Origin: Tolypeutes matacus
Taxonomy: Eukaryota; Chordata; Mammalia; Cingulata; Chlamyphoridae
Reading direction: 5' to 3'
Length of the DNA: 64,000 nt
Assembly (NCBI GenBank): GCA_026826555.1
Contig: JAKSZT010038599.1
Coordinates: 3,560,785 to 3,624,784 of the forward strand
Positions 1 to 12,645 of the stretch are shown here, one piece after another. A program made the position numbers and the translations under genes. A model generated the notes under the pieces. It was given only the letters and a program-made list of their open reading frames with translations. It made no database searches and was not told where the DNA came from. Position 1 is the stretch's first letter; every line of letters begins with the position of its first letter.

Positions 1-184
1 TCTCTGTCTCTCACTTTTTGTGTCTCCATTCATATAAACCCCAGAAAAAGGGAAGAAACCCAACCTGTGTCACACCTCACTGACATAGTCCAATCAAAAG
101 TATCCCCCACCTACACAAATGGATTAGATAAAAAATATAATTTTTTTCTTAATGCAATTCATAAAAGAACTTCAAACTGTCACA
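1..184 (-). mobile_element. LTR fragment (5' end of an LTR in antisense), truncated by the window edge
   Basis: Read on the minus strand this begins TGTGACAGTTTG at 184 and runs off the window. It resembles the LTRs at 482-981 and 12646-13279: the same opening, a TATGAATT motif about 20 bases in, a GTCAGT(G/A)GGTGT-like block and a TATA-like TTTATATGAATGG region. The L1 ORF2 reading frame resumes immediately at 185, so the LTR inserted into an older L1. The far end and its target duplication lie outside the window. Family name unknown; ERV class inferred from the TG terminus. Confidence 0.65.
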
Positions 185-476
185 ACAATCGAAATAATCA
201 AATATTTAGGATTAAACCTAAAGGAGGACATAAAGGACCTGTATTCAGAAATCTACAAAACATTACTAAAAGAAACCAAATATGACCTAGATAAATGGAA
301 GGACTTACCTTGTATATGGATTGGAAGACTAAATATAGTTCAGATGTCAATTCTACCCAAATTGATTTACAGATAACACAATCCCAGTAAAACTTTCAAG
401 ACCCGCCTTTTTTTCTTTTTTTCTTTTTTTCTTTTTTTTTTGCAGAAATGGAAAATCCAATTATGAAATTTATTTG
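185..476 (+). mobile_element. L1 ORF2 (reverse transcriptase-downstream) fragment, left part
   Basis: The plus-strand frame encodes [20 protein letters not shown] and then [20 protein letters not shown], a classic LINE-1 ORF2 block just downstream of the reverse transcriptase core. The frame is open to 376. A (TTTTTTC)n expansion at about 403-441 interrupts it, after which L1-like sequence (AGAAATGGAAAATCCAATT) continues to the LTR insertion. It is a dead 5'- and 3'-incomplete copy, split by two LTR insertions; the right part resumes at 982. Confidence 0.85.
403..441 (+). repeat. Polypyrimidine (T6C)n simple repeat inside L1
   Basis: Three or four runs of six to ten T separated by single C. 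It sits where L1 ORF2 normally has a short T run before the TTTGCAGAAATGGAAAA segment, so it looks like local slippage expansion inside the fossil element. Confidence 0.85.
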
Positions 477-481
477 GAAGG

Positions 482-981
482 TGTGGAAGTTTGATGTAAT
501 TATGAATTCCAAAAATATAATTGGATCATGCTTGTAAACTGATCTGTTAATCTGGGCATGATTAGATTAGGATTAGGGCATTGAGCCCCACCCCTTGGTG
601 GGTGGGGAATTGAATATAAAAGGCAAGGCAAAGGACAGTTGAAGCAGTCTTTTGAGAAGCAGTTTGGATGTTGGAAAGAAGGCCCCAGCAGAAGAGAAGC
701 AAGCTGTCCACCTGATCGTCTACAGCTGAACTTGTGGAGGAAACAGGAGCTAAGCCGGGAGAGAAACGTAGCCCTGGGAAGAGAGGAACCCCAGAATTCT
801 GAACCCTGGCAAACACCTGCAGCTGTCTTGCTCTAACACATGACAATGGACTGTGGTGAGAGAAGAAACTTAATGCTTTATGGCCTGGTATCTGTGGACT
901 TCTACCCCAAATAAATACCCTTTATAAAGACCAACCCATTTTTGGTATTTCACATTAGCACCCCTTTGGCTGACTAATACA
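482..981 (+). mobile_element. Complete solo LTR (about 500 bp) inserted in L1
   Basis: The element starts TGTGGAAGTTTG and ends GACTAATACA, so it has TG...CA termini. It is flanked by a perfect 5-bp duplication, GAAGG at 477-481 and 982-986, and deleting it restores L1 sequence. Internal LTR signals are a TATA box (TATAAAAGG, 615-623) and a polyadenylation signal AATAAA at 910-915, about 70 bases from the end. No internal retroviral sequence is attached, so it is a solo LTR left by recombination. The 5-bp duplication fits ERV-class LTRs. Short open frames on both strands inside it are not genes. Confidence 0.88.
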
Positions 982-1470
982 GAAGGGTAAAGGGCCACAA
1001 ATAGCCAAACATATCTTTTAAAAGAAGACTGAAGTTGGAGGACTCTCACTTCTGTACTTTAAAGCATAAAACTAGGTACAGTGGTAAAAACAGCATGATA
1101 ATGGCATAAATAGACATATTGATAAATGGAATGGTTTTGAGAGTTCAGAAATAAACCCTCATATCTGTGGTCAAGTGATTTTTGACAAAGCTGTCAAACC
1201 AACCCAGCTGGTTTAGAACAATCTGATAACACATGGTGCTGGGAGAATTGGCTATCCATAGCCAAAAGAAAGGAAGAGGACCGTTATCTCACACATTATA
1301 CAAAAAATGAACTCAAAATGGATCAAAGACCAAAAATAAAACTAGAACCATAAAACTCTTAGGATAAAATATAGATAAACCTCTTTAAGATCTTGTGGTA
1401 GGTGGTAGTTTCTTAAACCTTATACCCAAAGCATGAGCAATGAAAGAAAACATAGATAAAATTTTCAACA
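982..1470 (+). mobile_element. L1 ORF2 fragment, right part
   Basis: Continues the fragment at 185-476 after the LTR. The nucleotide sequence follows the L1 ORF2 C-terminal half (AAGGGCCACAAATAGCC-type block, then the region before the C-terminal domain with TGATTTTTGACAAAG and ATGGTGCTGGGA) but carries frameshifts and stops. It fades near 1470. Confidence 0.82.
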
Positions 1471-1639
1471 CTCATTGCCTGAGAAGAAATCAACTTTCTT
1501 TCCTAATGTTTTATTCTCTTTGTTTTTAAAATTTATTTTCCTTAATAATATATGTTAATAATTTTTGAAATTTTCTATCTTTGCCTTTCTCGTTTTAATG
1601 CTGTTACATGGCAACAATTAACATGATGAAGGTGATGAT

Positions 1640-1985
1640 GATGACTATATTTGTAGCTAATACTTATTGAGCACATATTATGTATTCTACCCAGTTTTTC
1701 TGAATACTTTATAAGTCTTAACATTTTACTCTCCAAAAAATTCTATGAAGTAGGTACTTCTATTTAAAGATGTGTAAATTGATACACAGACCTGCTTCCA
1801 CTCCTATATTGGAAAACTGAGAAAAGTTTATGGGGAAGAGGCATCTTGGATGTTACCCCTGAGGATGTTCAAGAGAAGGCTTTTGATGCCAGGTGGGCCT
1901 TGGCTCAGGTGCCTGAGTAAATGTTCAAAGTCACAGAGCAAGAACATCAAAGAGTCAGGATTCAAATCTGATCCTCCAGAGCATG
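1640..1985 (-). mobile_element. MIR SINE relic, interrupted
   Basis: Antisense MIR signatures: TATTGAGCACATATTATGT near 1666, a GAAGTAGGTACT block near 1747 and TTCAAAGTCACAGAGCAAG near 1924, followed by AGTCAGGATTCAAATCTG. About 125 bases of unrelated sequence (near 1795-1920) separate the two halves, so it is either interrupted or two MIRs. Confidence 0.7.
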
Positions 1986-4420
1986 TACTCATGCTTCCTT
2001 CAAATTCCTGCCTCTTATATGTAGATTCTCCCTGAAAAACAAAAACAATGATAAGAAGAAGAAGAAAATAACAATGTGTTTGAAATCCTCAAATCTAGAA
2101 ACCACTTGCTTAATGCAAATAAGAAATCTAAAGTCAGTTTGAACTTATCATTACACCCTGATTCTACTACATGGGCAATTTAATTAACTTACACAGCCCA
2201 AACCTGCAGGTTTAGTCATCTAATATGTTACACAGGAGTAATTAAACATAGATGATCACAAAACTCTTTTAAGAGTTTTTGATAATGAATTTAATGTGCC
2301 TGTCAAAGTTATAATTAAATTTCTATGTTTTCTATATATTTTCTGTACTTTCAAAATTTTTGAAATAACAATAACATAATTATTAAAAAACATCTAAATG
2401 TTATTAAAGTAAACATAGTATTCTGTTCATTGCAGATACTGAAAATAACTAGCTACTATTTAAAGTAAAAAAAAACAAAGATTCTGAGTCTGCATTTTCT
2501 GAATTAATTTTACATTATTAGCCAGTGAATATCAGTGACAAATCATTGCTACAAATTATTACACACACAGAAAATCATTACCTGTAAACAAAAAGTATAA
2601 ATTAGATAGATATGAGATGTTCTACCCCATAGAGCCAGATCTTCCTTCTATACCATAACTGCATTTTAGGTTGAAGAAATTTAACTTTAAAAATGAATGT
2701 TATCCCGACCGTCTTCTACCAGGATTCTCTCCCATCATTAATACTGATTTCAGCTAGTTACTTTCATATATATTTTTCGAATTATACTGAAAACTTTAAC
2801 CTCTTGATATTTGCAACAAGTTAAATAGCAAACTAGTTTAGTAATTAGTAAAGCAAATTAAAAATTCTCTAGCCAAAACAAGTTACCAAATTATGCTTTA
2901 CAGTTAAAGAACATAAATGCAAGCCAAAGATGTCCTTTTTCTATTTTAATTTTTTATATCCTTTGGAAAAATATAAGTTAAAATATTTTAATATATATTA
3001 AACTTCTGTGAGGATAGATGCTTTTACCAAAATAAAATACCATATATTCCTTATATATAGTATTATAGATTTAGCTATATTTACATATAGATAGGTATAT
3101 CTTTAAACATATTTCATTATATATGTGAATACATGTTTTCATCAATGTGGGATCTACACATTAGTTTAACATAAAATAAATGAAAATATATTTAGTGTAG
3201 AAATGTATCAGCTGAAATGCTTTGGACTGTCAGCAATAGAAAACCCAAACTCAATATGTATAGATTTGGAAAAATTTAAATGCACGTTTTAGTAATGTTT
3301 GCCTGAATGGGAATTCACGGTGGTATATATACTCATTTAAACATGAAGAAAAATTAAATAATGTAATAAAAATTGCTGAAAACATTTCATGAAGATCTCA
3401 AACACATAGGTTTTGTGGACTAGATTTGGTCCATTTCAAAACATTCCTTTGCCTTCAGTTAAATCTGTCTTTAAACATGTCTTTCACAGTGTTAGGATTT
3501 TTTTCTTCAATGAACATTACAGGTTGCTTAATTTGAACAGTAAGGGAAGGCATTATTCTTTAAAAGAGAAAATGAAGGGATTTCAATGCAAATGTCAAGT
3601 TGCCTGTGTCTAGGGCATGAGGAGCTTGTAGCATTGGATTTTCTTTTCTTTCCACAGATTTATTAACTAAAGATAGTGTTTAATCTGTTACCAAAATCAC
3701 ATCTGACTTTTGAGCCTTCCATCAGTGGCATCTACAAGCCATACTTAACATTCAATAGAAAGATAGGATCATTGATTACAAGGTCTTGGAAAGGAGCCGG
3801 TCTGCAAATGCAGAACTGGTTTTACAAATCAGCTGTAACAGACTGAACACACAACAGAGTTAGATAATAGTAGAATAGTTTAAAATATGCAGTGATTTGA
3901 AGTGGGTGGACTTATCAGGAAGCCCTTGCATTTGCCCTTGTGTGTTAGGAAAATTTTACACCTACTAGGCAAAAGGAAAACATTTATCAGTATTTTTTTC
4001 CGCTGGCATTAAATAGTGAAATGTTTCAAATATCCAGATGTCTGTTGCAAGCATAGAAAACTTAGGATATTTAGTCAATATTTCAATTCCAAAAGTTTTA
4101 AAGAGAAAATATTCATGCAGTATTGGACCCCTAACAGAGAACTGCCATTTTCTGAACATTAATTTTTGTTTTTCCTATCATGTTTTATCATAAATACCAA
4201 TATTCAGAACAACCACACACATTATAATGTAAAGGACAAATTAATATTTGAAATAAGGATTAAATCTGACAGCTCAAAATGTTATTGCTGTAATGCATTT
4301 ACTTGATAATATCCTTCATGTATTATGCATTTTAATATTGCACCTATTTATGTCAGTCCTTTATTTATTCTCTCTTTCAGAGCAGCAATGGTGTATTGCT
4401 ACAACACCATCTTCTATGAA
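1986..4420. other. Anonymous AT-rich sequence
   Basis: No recognisable gene or well-preserved repeat. It contains an AAG-rich patch near 2050-2070 and TA-rich stretches near 2985-3115. Open frames here (for example 3413-3613 plus, 3965-4159 minus) are short, with no domain signature. Confidence 0.6.
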
Positions 4421-4424
4421 ATAA

Positions 4425-4600
4425 CTACCCTTTATTGAAAGACTGAGTGCTGTAAACATGGTGTTAACCATCTTCATTAACCTGTTGTCTCTTCTCTCAC
4501 GCTTTCTCAACAGAAGTTCAGTGAAGTTAAATAATTTGCAGAGGGCTACACAATTAAGTAAGTGGAAAAGTAAGGATGGGAACCTAGCCATTTCTAATTA
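4425..4600 (-). mobile_element. MIR SINE relic
   Basis: Antisense MIR pattern: GTTAACCATCTTCATTAACC, then GAAGTTAAATAATTTGCAGAGGGCTACACAATTAAGTAAGTGG (4525-4567), the fossil of the MIR core and tRNA-distal segment. Overlapping open frames on both strands are chance. Confidence 0.65.
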
Positions 4601-5199
4601 TTGCATGAATATTGTCATGGTCTCCCTGAGCACTCTCTTGATGCACCTGTCACATAGTTTAAGTGGGACTGACCCACCCAAACTCTAAGAGTGAACTCTG
4701 ATCAGGTAGGTACTGCAGGGAACTGGACCCCGAAAAGCTAACAGGGGTCTATATGCTCTCTGCCTGGAAATAGGGCTCTGTGTTTTTCAGTATGTATGAG
4801 ATGTGTTTAAGCATTTAAACCAGGGGAAGTCCCAGGTTAGACTCTTACCTCAGTGGCAACAGTCTGGTGGAGTCATGTGAGATAGACTTGGGAGTGAGCA
4901 GACTGAAAGTTGTAATGCTAGACAGAAGTGCAGTCTAAAGGTGATTAGAGTTTAATAAAACTGAAGGAATGAAGAAAACAGATTCAAAAAATATTGGGGA
5001 GGAAAAACAGACATTGATGACAGGAGGCAGAGACACTGACGTTTTTCACTTATTGATATTAATGACCTCAAAATCTTCCAACTCATTTACTTTCTTTTTC
5101 TGGAAATAAAATGAATTGTTGTGTGCTCTCAGTCTTTGGGTGACATTCAGGATATTATTTGAATCTAGAAGAATAACAAAGTTAGAAATAGGTTTGTAT

Positions 5200-5591
5200 G
5201 TGTCTTATTGAAGTACTGCAAACTGGGTGCCTTAAAACAACAGAAATTCATTGTCTCACAGTTTTAGGGGCAAGAAGTTGATGATCAAGGTAATGGCAGG
5301 ACCATGCTTCCTCTGAAGTCTGTAGGGAAGAATTTGCTTCATACCTCTCTCTTGGTCTCCGGTGGCGACTTCCTAGCAAATGACGGGGTTCCTTGCCTCA
5401 GTCGCCACATCATATTTTCCACTTGTCTGTATCCAATCCCCTCTTTCTTATGACTCAAGTTGTTTTGGGTTAAGATGACCCATCATAACTAATAGCATCT
5501 TCAATTTATATTGCCAATTAAAGTAACATTCATAGGACCAGAGGTTAGGATTGAACACGCCATTTGAGGGGACACAGTTCAAGCCATAACT
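5200..5591 (-). mobile_element. Ancient LTR relic (ERVL/MaLR-like), antisense
   Basis: Carries the mammal-wide block TGCAAACTGGGTGCCTTAAA then CAACAGAAATTCATTGTCTC, which on the minus strand is the familiar LTR end with a polyadenylation-signal region, and at the other side GGGGACACAGTTCAAGCCATAAC. Termini are eroded and I could not define a target duplication. The same family, better preserved, lies at 55507-55978. The exact family name is not certain. Confidence 0.6.
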
Positions 5592-7430
5592 GTCTGTGTT
5601 TCTTGATTTATACTTTAGCAGTTTTCAAATTTTCAGACATTCTCTATACTGTAATCCAATGGAAGAGATAAAACTTTCTGAGTCAAATAGAACCAGGTAT
5701 ATTTTTATAGTGCTTCTTAGATTTGGTAAGTAAAGAGATGATGTTTTCAGATTAAGGGAAGAGAAACCAAGACTTGAATCGTAAGATAACCTCAGCAACC
5801 TAAGTAAAAAAATATTAATGATTTTATTTTTATATCTACAAAAGTAGGGAATTCCTTTGGGGTGTTTTTGCATTGCACTCAGATTTATAATGCTTCTGAT
5901 GGAAGCGATTAGTTATCAGCATCCTCTGTTTGCTTCTGTGAACATTGTCCTTTCCTTCTGCTAACTATCTCCTACTCTTTCCTAACATCTAAGCCATTTG
6001 ATCCCATTGCGGTTCAGTCTCCTTTAAGAACCTACTCACTTTGTTTTAGCGATAAGTGACTTTTATCGCTTAAAAATCCTTATTAAGCTGTAATAATAGA
6101 TATATATTAATTGTGGTGTTCTTCACTATTATGATTACCTGTTTACTTATCTATACTGTTAAAAAAATTATCTGAAACTTTGAAATAGGCAAGAGACATT
6201 GCTGTTTATTTTTTCAGTGAAGTGCTGGCCCTGACTCTTTTCTGGGCTATTTTACAATTCTGTAGGGGCATAGGTTAACTTGATGATTTGGGGCTAGTAG
6301 AGGTACAAATAATTTTGGTCCAGTGAAACAGACAACTGAGTTAATGTTTTCCTGTCCTGTTGGAAATTAATCAGTATTGTAGCATTTCAATCAATCTCCC
6401 TCCCCATAAATACTTTAGCTTCTCAAATGCTATTTGAATTGGTTTTAAGCTTTTCCTGTTCTCTTAATTATTTAAATAGTTGAATAAAATCTTTGACTTA
6501 TTTTCATTTTATATTTGGATAATTGCATTTTAACAATATTACTCAATACACTATAAGCTCTACGATAATAGATATGATATGCAAAATTGTTTTCTCAAAT
6601 ATTGTTAGCTTTTAACACATTGACTGACATATAGCAGTCAGGTTATATGTATACCTTGCATATGGAGGGGAATAAATACATTAAGTACAGTGTAAAATAA
6701 AGGAAATGTCTTAACCTATAATTGTCAGTGCAATATAAACTCTGCCAAAATACCATGCTCAATTCGGGTATCACAGCAGTAATTACATGATATGGTGAAA
6801 TTCAGAATCCACAGTAATACCAAGAATTTGAGTTGCTTAAACAAGACAAGAAACATAAGTAGCAAAGATATAACTTCTTATTTGTTGATGCACTATATAT
6901 ATATACTATATATAACATGTGTGTTCACATATCTACTTTTCTACATGCCTCATTAATTTATACTTACATTACATACTATTTATAGTTTAGAATAAAGATT
7001 AATGAAGTAAATGCCTGGGGAAGTTTTATTCTCCATTATTGGAATGCTGAAATAAATGCAAGAAAGAGAATCTCATATTTAGTTTCATATACACTGAATA
7101 GGTGCTTCATGTTGCTCTGTAACAGAATGGTCAGTTACTGACATATTGTAAAGACACAATGAGGTCAAAATGTCCAAAAGATTTTATCTATAATATTCAA
7201 ATCCTGATAATCAACTATAGAAACCTGAATTTTAATTATTCATTAGATGAAGTATTCTGTTCTATTAAAATGTCTGCTCTAGTAATATAAGTATTATAAG
7301 GTCACATACCTTTATGTGACACAGTCATACTTGAGGTAAAAAACTGTTTAATACAGTGACTGATAAAGTCAGTGGAAACAATTTAAACCATGCAGAAAAC
7401 ATAAATTCAGAGGTATTGTCCTATTCTGGA
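5592..7430. other. Anonymous AT-rich sequence
   Basis: No gene seen. Contains a short TA-rich run near 6891-6916 and an 8-bp-stem hairpin with CpG in both arms at 6048-6070. The 82-codon minus-strand frame at 5625-5873 has no recognisable domain. Confidence 0.6.
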
Positions 7431-7439
7431 AATATGTGT

Positions 7440-8120
7440 TTCACAGAAGAGGAAACACATATGCCCGATAAACATGTGAAGAGAGATGGTCAACATTACT
7501 AATGATTAGGAAAATGCTTTTAAAGATCAGTCTGAGATTCTTCAGTATTGCACCCATTTCTTTGTGAATTCATAGAGTATGTAGGAGTGCAAATTGGTGA
7601 CTTTTGAAAACCCTTCGGTATTACCTCCTAAAGTTTATCATTCATATACCAATGAACCAGTGCTTCAACTTCTGGATATATATTTATACAAGAAAAACTT
7701 TGCAGATGTACGATAGGAGACATATAAAGGGCTATTCAAGGCAGCACTATTCACAATAGAAAAAACCTAGAGAGCTGCAAATATGCAGACACAAAGAGAG
7801 GGATATGAATACTGTAGTATATTTACAAGAGTGTTATACATCAGACAAAACAATCTAAAGCAGCATGCAACAACATGCATGAAACTTAAAAATATAATAG
7901 AAATAAAAAATCTTTCCAAAAGATCACTTTTTGCATTAACAAAATAAACTTACTTTAAACATTCATAATTTTAAGGAATATATATAGAGGCAATAAGACT
8001 ATAAATAAGGAAAGTAGGGAGATGGAATGTGGGGAACATTTGCTTGGATAAAGGGTTTATTTAGGGTCCAAATTTTTGTTTTGGTTAATAGGTTCACAGA
8101 TTATAACATGACTAAAACTA
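7440..8120 (+). mobile_element. Old L1 ORF2 C-terminus and 3'-UTR relic
   Basis: The order of motifs follows the end of L1: AACATGTGAAGAGAGATGGTCAACATTACTAATGATTAGG (7471-7510), GTAGGAGTGCAAATTGGTGA (about 7581), CTTCTGGATATATATTTATAC, AGGCAGCACTATTCACAATAG (7740-7760), then GGGAGATGGAATGTGGGGAAC (8016-8036) of the 3' part. All frames are broken. L1M-age element by divergence. Confidence 0.78.
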
Positions 8121-8124
8121 AATA

Positions 8125-10680
8125 AAAATAAAACAGAAAAAAAGAAATGCCTTAGTTTTACTGGTTATGGGTTTTCAAATTGTTTATAATGATTACAAAT
8201 CAGAAGTTGTTATTTGAAGTCCCTTAAGTACTTTGTGATTTGCTGTACATATGTATGCCTAGAGAAATGTATATTAAATTGTGAAATGTATATCAAATAT
8301 ATATCAGAGGTTATGTTCAGTTATTATTCATAGATTATATTGTCTTCTTCATGATGTTCTAAGTTGAAAAATCCTTTTTCCCTAACTCCACACTATATTA
8401 TTTAATAAGGACTTAAATTTACAGAACCGTTTTAACTACTAAATTAAAATTAGATTGCCCAGAAAGGGAACACCAAATGTACACCACTTTTCACAAAATA
8501 CAATAATTCACTGATCATTTTTGATTGGGTGTGTTGATCTTTCATATTTGATAACTTTATGTCTACATAATCCACAGTTTATATTTTAAAATATCAGTAA
8601 AGATGTCTGTACATTATCTAACATCTGCTTGACTTGGTTGTGATAATTGGAAAGGGTTCGTTTTAAATTGCCATCCTAAAATGATGTCAAAACAAATTGA
8701 CATTCATTTACACCACCCAACTATCCTTTTAGTGAGAAAGGTAGCCAAATTCACTTTTAGTTTCAATTTTGAACAGTTTATTTTGTAATTAGGGAATCAT
8801 GGTCCAATTCAATTGTCAATAACAAAATAAAAATCTCAAAAATAAGAAGAAACACGAAAAAAATGTCAGGGAGATGCTAAAAAAAAAATGCTATTCTGTT
8901 GTGTTCCATGAAACCTATTTATAGGATTTTTCATAAAACTTACAGTCCCTCCAACCACTCATCTTTTGCCTAATATTGAAAATAGTTCCTTAGTGCTCCC
9001 TGTGAGCAAAGGGTCTGCAGGTGCTGTGTGGAAAGGAGACAGGAAGGAAGCACAGTCCCAATTATTTTGAAGGAGCTCACCAGAGACAGAGACCAAAAGA
9101 CAAGGAAAGACCTGTCAGGGGCTGTATTTGAAGAACAAGCAAACTACTGTGGAAGTATGCGAGAAAGAGTAACACAAATATGAGTTGTTTCACTGATTTT
9201 CATGACCTTCTTTTACTTGGACATTCCTGTTGAAGATTTAATAATATAATGTACTCTATAAAAAATGTTGGCAGCTCTCAAGACCCAATGCCTTCATGGA
9301 AGCATGATTTCTTGTATAATGTAATATCCTTTCCTATATATTCTTGACTTTGCCCTTGGATCTGGGAACATCTTTCTAAGGGGAAATGTGAAGTACATTA
9401 AAAAAAATAAGTTTGACACACTATCACGTTGATATACATGTCTTGTCTTTGTGCAAAAGGGACCAAAATGACATTTGAATAGGTTAAACAGCCTGTTATA
9501 AAGGCCAATATTTCCTGTTAATTAGAAGGAGATTAAGTCTCCTGAGTTTTCTTGTCACAGTATATTTTCGAGAAAAGGATTTTGGATACAATTTCTTCAC
9601 ACATTTTTAGAAAAGAAAAACATCATTTTAGTTTTACTCCTTCCTTGCTTTTGAGAGAGCAGGAAGAGGGCCATGGTAATCGGACTCTGTACAATGAACA
9701 AATTGATCATTGAACTTCATTGTCATATTTCAATAGTCAAATTTGCAGAGAAAGCTGTCATGTTTTCATCAGGGTCCCATAATGCACGAGTTGAGAATGA
9801 GTTCCATCTGGATGAGCAGCCAGCTTATAATAGTCTTGGAAAAGCTTGCAGCTTTTTCAAAAAGAGCCTCAGTTACTTTTTTTTTTTTTTTGCAAAACCC
9901 AGGGCTTTTCTAAGATTTGTTTTCTCAGGTCAGTTTGTCTCAAAACTCGTTTTCTGGAGATTGTTATACAAGTTATGGTGTGTCAAAGAATCAGAACTAA
10001 GTTTGTTTTTGTAAGGTAACTTAGAAAACATGATATCAATTAATAGATATTCATTTCAATGCAGCAGTACACACTTGCATAAAATTTTGAGAGGAATTTT
10101 TAAAAATTTTACTCACATAATAATTGTATTTCCAAAAGTTGATTTCCCCTTTTGAATCGACTTTCAATGAAGGGTAGCCTGAAGCTAGTTGCTTAGGAAC
10201 CCCATTTTATGATTAAATTTTATTATTATATTAGAAATAGTTTTGTTGGGAAATTAATTGGTTCTAACTCTATAAATAATAGAAATTAGGTTTAAGAATA
10301 CAAAAATAAAGTTTTTATTTAAAGACAAAGCTAGTAATGTTCTGATTAAAACAAAGTCAATTAAAATATGTAAAGTTACAGTATTTTCTTAGAAATATCA
10401 AGGAGAAAATTACCTGAATTTTTGTCACCCTCAAATAGTATTGCTTGCTTGAAAGAAGCAATATTTAATTTTTGAGATGCAAAGAAAAATTACTCAAACC
10501 ATGTTAACACTTTAATGTATAACATTAGTCAAGTCTATGTTTTTAAGTCTTTCTTCTCCAATATCACACAGGCGCGGACACAATGCAATTATGTAAATTT
10601 GTTGGTCTTTCTTTAGATATTTTAATTTTAAAACAAACTTGCAATTAGTTATTATACTTTTTGAATACAAATATAAAATT
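8125..10680. other. Mostly anonymous AT-rich sequence
   Basis: No gene recognised. 8985-9130 vaguely resembles an ancient L2-class repeat. The longest frame (9673-10014 plus, 113 codons) runs through a T15 tract and has no domain signature, so it is treated as chance. 9480-9870 looks less repetitive than its surroundings (see findings). Confidence 0.5.
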
Positions 10681-10689
10681 ATGGTACCT

Positions 10690-10870
10690 GGGATTAAATA
10701 TTGTCTGTGACATTTACTAGCTGTGTGAACTTGATTGACTCCTTAACCTTCCTAATTCTCATGTATGTGACCTACAAAAAAAGGATATCATATAACTTAT
10801 TTCACAAATATGTATAATTCAAGCAATATTATTAATTCACATTAAAGTACTTTGCACTGTAACATACTGT
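10690..10870 (+). mobile_element. MIR SINE relic
   Basis: Sense MIR core: GTGACATTTACTAGCTGTGTGAACTTGATTGACTCCTTAACCTTCCTAATTCTCATGTATG (about 10708-10767). The intact ACTAGCTGTGTGA core is diagnostic. Confidence 0.85.
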
Positions 10871-12640
10871 ATAAATTAAGATATAGATTTTAAAAACATG
10901 TTATATTTTACATCCAGAATAATGTAAATATAATAAATCTTTAGCAAGGAATTGTGACCAATTTGAGATAGAAAATACAACTATATCAAATAGTCAATTA
11001 ACGATGCAAATTAGAACAAACTGCATGCTTGTGCTCCTTAATGGTAAATACAATACTGTTAAAGTTCAATGGGAGCTCAATGTGACAATGAAATATATGG
11101 TAGTATATAATGAAGGTGTAGAGCCTGAACTGAACAGCTAAAACAAACCAGTATGGTTGAAGTGGAAGCATTTTGCTGGCTGATAATAACAATTTAATTA
11201 GATGAGTTAACAATTCAGAGTCCTGAATAACTAACTGAGGAGCCCAGTTCTTATTAAAAAGGGGACAAGTTCTAATTTTTAGCCTCTGAGCAGTGAAATT
11301 GGAATAAGGCAATTAGACCACTGAGGCCAATGAATTTGGCATAAGAATATTAGATAGATTGAGAGAAAGATTCAATGGGAGAGAGAGAAAATGTGAATCT
11401 AGAATCTAATTTCAATAGCTTGGAAATCTAACTGTAATTTCCTTACTCAAAATCACCTCTTTTTTTTTTTTGCATTTCACTAAATAGATTTAAATCCACA
11501 AACATAATTGACTAAATCTGAATACAGGAGTCATTCTGTCAAATGAAACTATTTGCTTAAGGAGAAATCAACAAGTGTCTACATGTATATACCTCAATGA
11601 CTGACTTATGATTATAAATTCAGAATGTGTTGAGTATTTGGCATTTTACTCGTTTAGATCATTTAATTTTTCTTAGCTAGGTTGTTCTGTTCCAGTGCTA
11701 CAGTTCTATAAATTAATTTATTTTATTTTAAATTTGAACAGAAACTTAGTCAGCCAAAGAGGCACTGATGCTTTCACCTGGAATATCATTTGTCTGGTAA
11801 ATGAGTGGTTATCCTAGATTCATTCACATTAAGAAAAGAATTAAGAACAGAGTTAAGGGATTTTAAATAACCCTTTCAACTAGAAAGTCCAAACTGCTAC
11901 AATGAGAAGTAGAGAGAAGGAAAGAGGGCAAAATGAGAAAGAAAATATTGGGGGAAAGAACCAGTGACTGTGGCCACCCAGTCCTTCCACTTAAGTGGGA
12001 GCTCAAAATACAGATTAAAGGTATCCGGATGATAGAATATCTAGTCAAATACATCCAATTTTGAAAACTTTATATTATTTTATAAACTCTGATAAGCAAG
12101 ATGCTATCTTGAACATGTACAGATTACTATGTTAGTATTTTAACATGAAAATGAAACTACAGATATTCTTTTGATATTGTCAGATGTTAGATATAACAGT
12201 CAACTGTCAATTATCTTCTGGATTCTTAGAGTAAATCATCACTGTACACCAATGAATGGTTTAAACAGTTATGTCTCACTATGGAATGCAGAGCATATGA
12301 TATATTTCCTGTAGCACTATACTTACACTACTACTTGATGTAGGCTTAAATTTAATTAATTTCAGTCCCCTGATTATACTTAACCAAATCCAAAAGCAAA
12401 AAATCTCAGATTCACATTGGCTATCAGAACACAATTGACCTGTGATGAAAAATTCTGCAGATATTCAACAAAATGTAATATCCACATACAGATAATTTAC
12501 AATATTCTGGAAGCTGACACTACAGTTAACACTCTGGCAACATATAGGACAGAAAATTTATTTAATATGGTTCTATGATGTTTAATAGAGAAGATTAGTA
12601 TTACCCCTTTCCTGCAATGATTGGAAATGGAAATGGGAAT
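10871..12640. other. Anonymous AT-rich sequence
   Basis: No recognised gene. A 26-bp exact copy of the edge of the LTR at 12646-13279 sits at 11746-11771 (see findings). The minus-strand frames at 10998-11312 (104 codons) and 11863-12054 show no domain. Confidence 0.55.
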
Positions 12641-12645
12641 TCTGG

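Noticed and set aside
9673..10014. 113-codon plus-strand frame
   Set aside because: It passes through a T15 tract giving a Phe run, with no domain, no Kozak or exon context and no related sequence known to me.
10998..11312. 104-codon minus-strand frame
   Set aside because: No recognisable domain; length is within chance for 64 kb of six frames.
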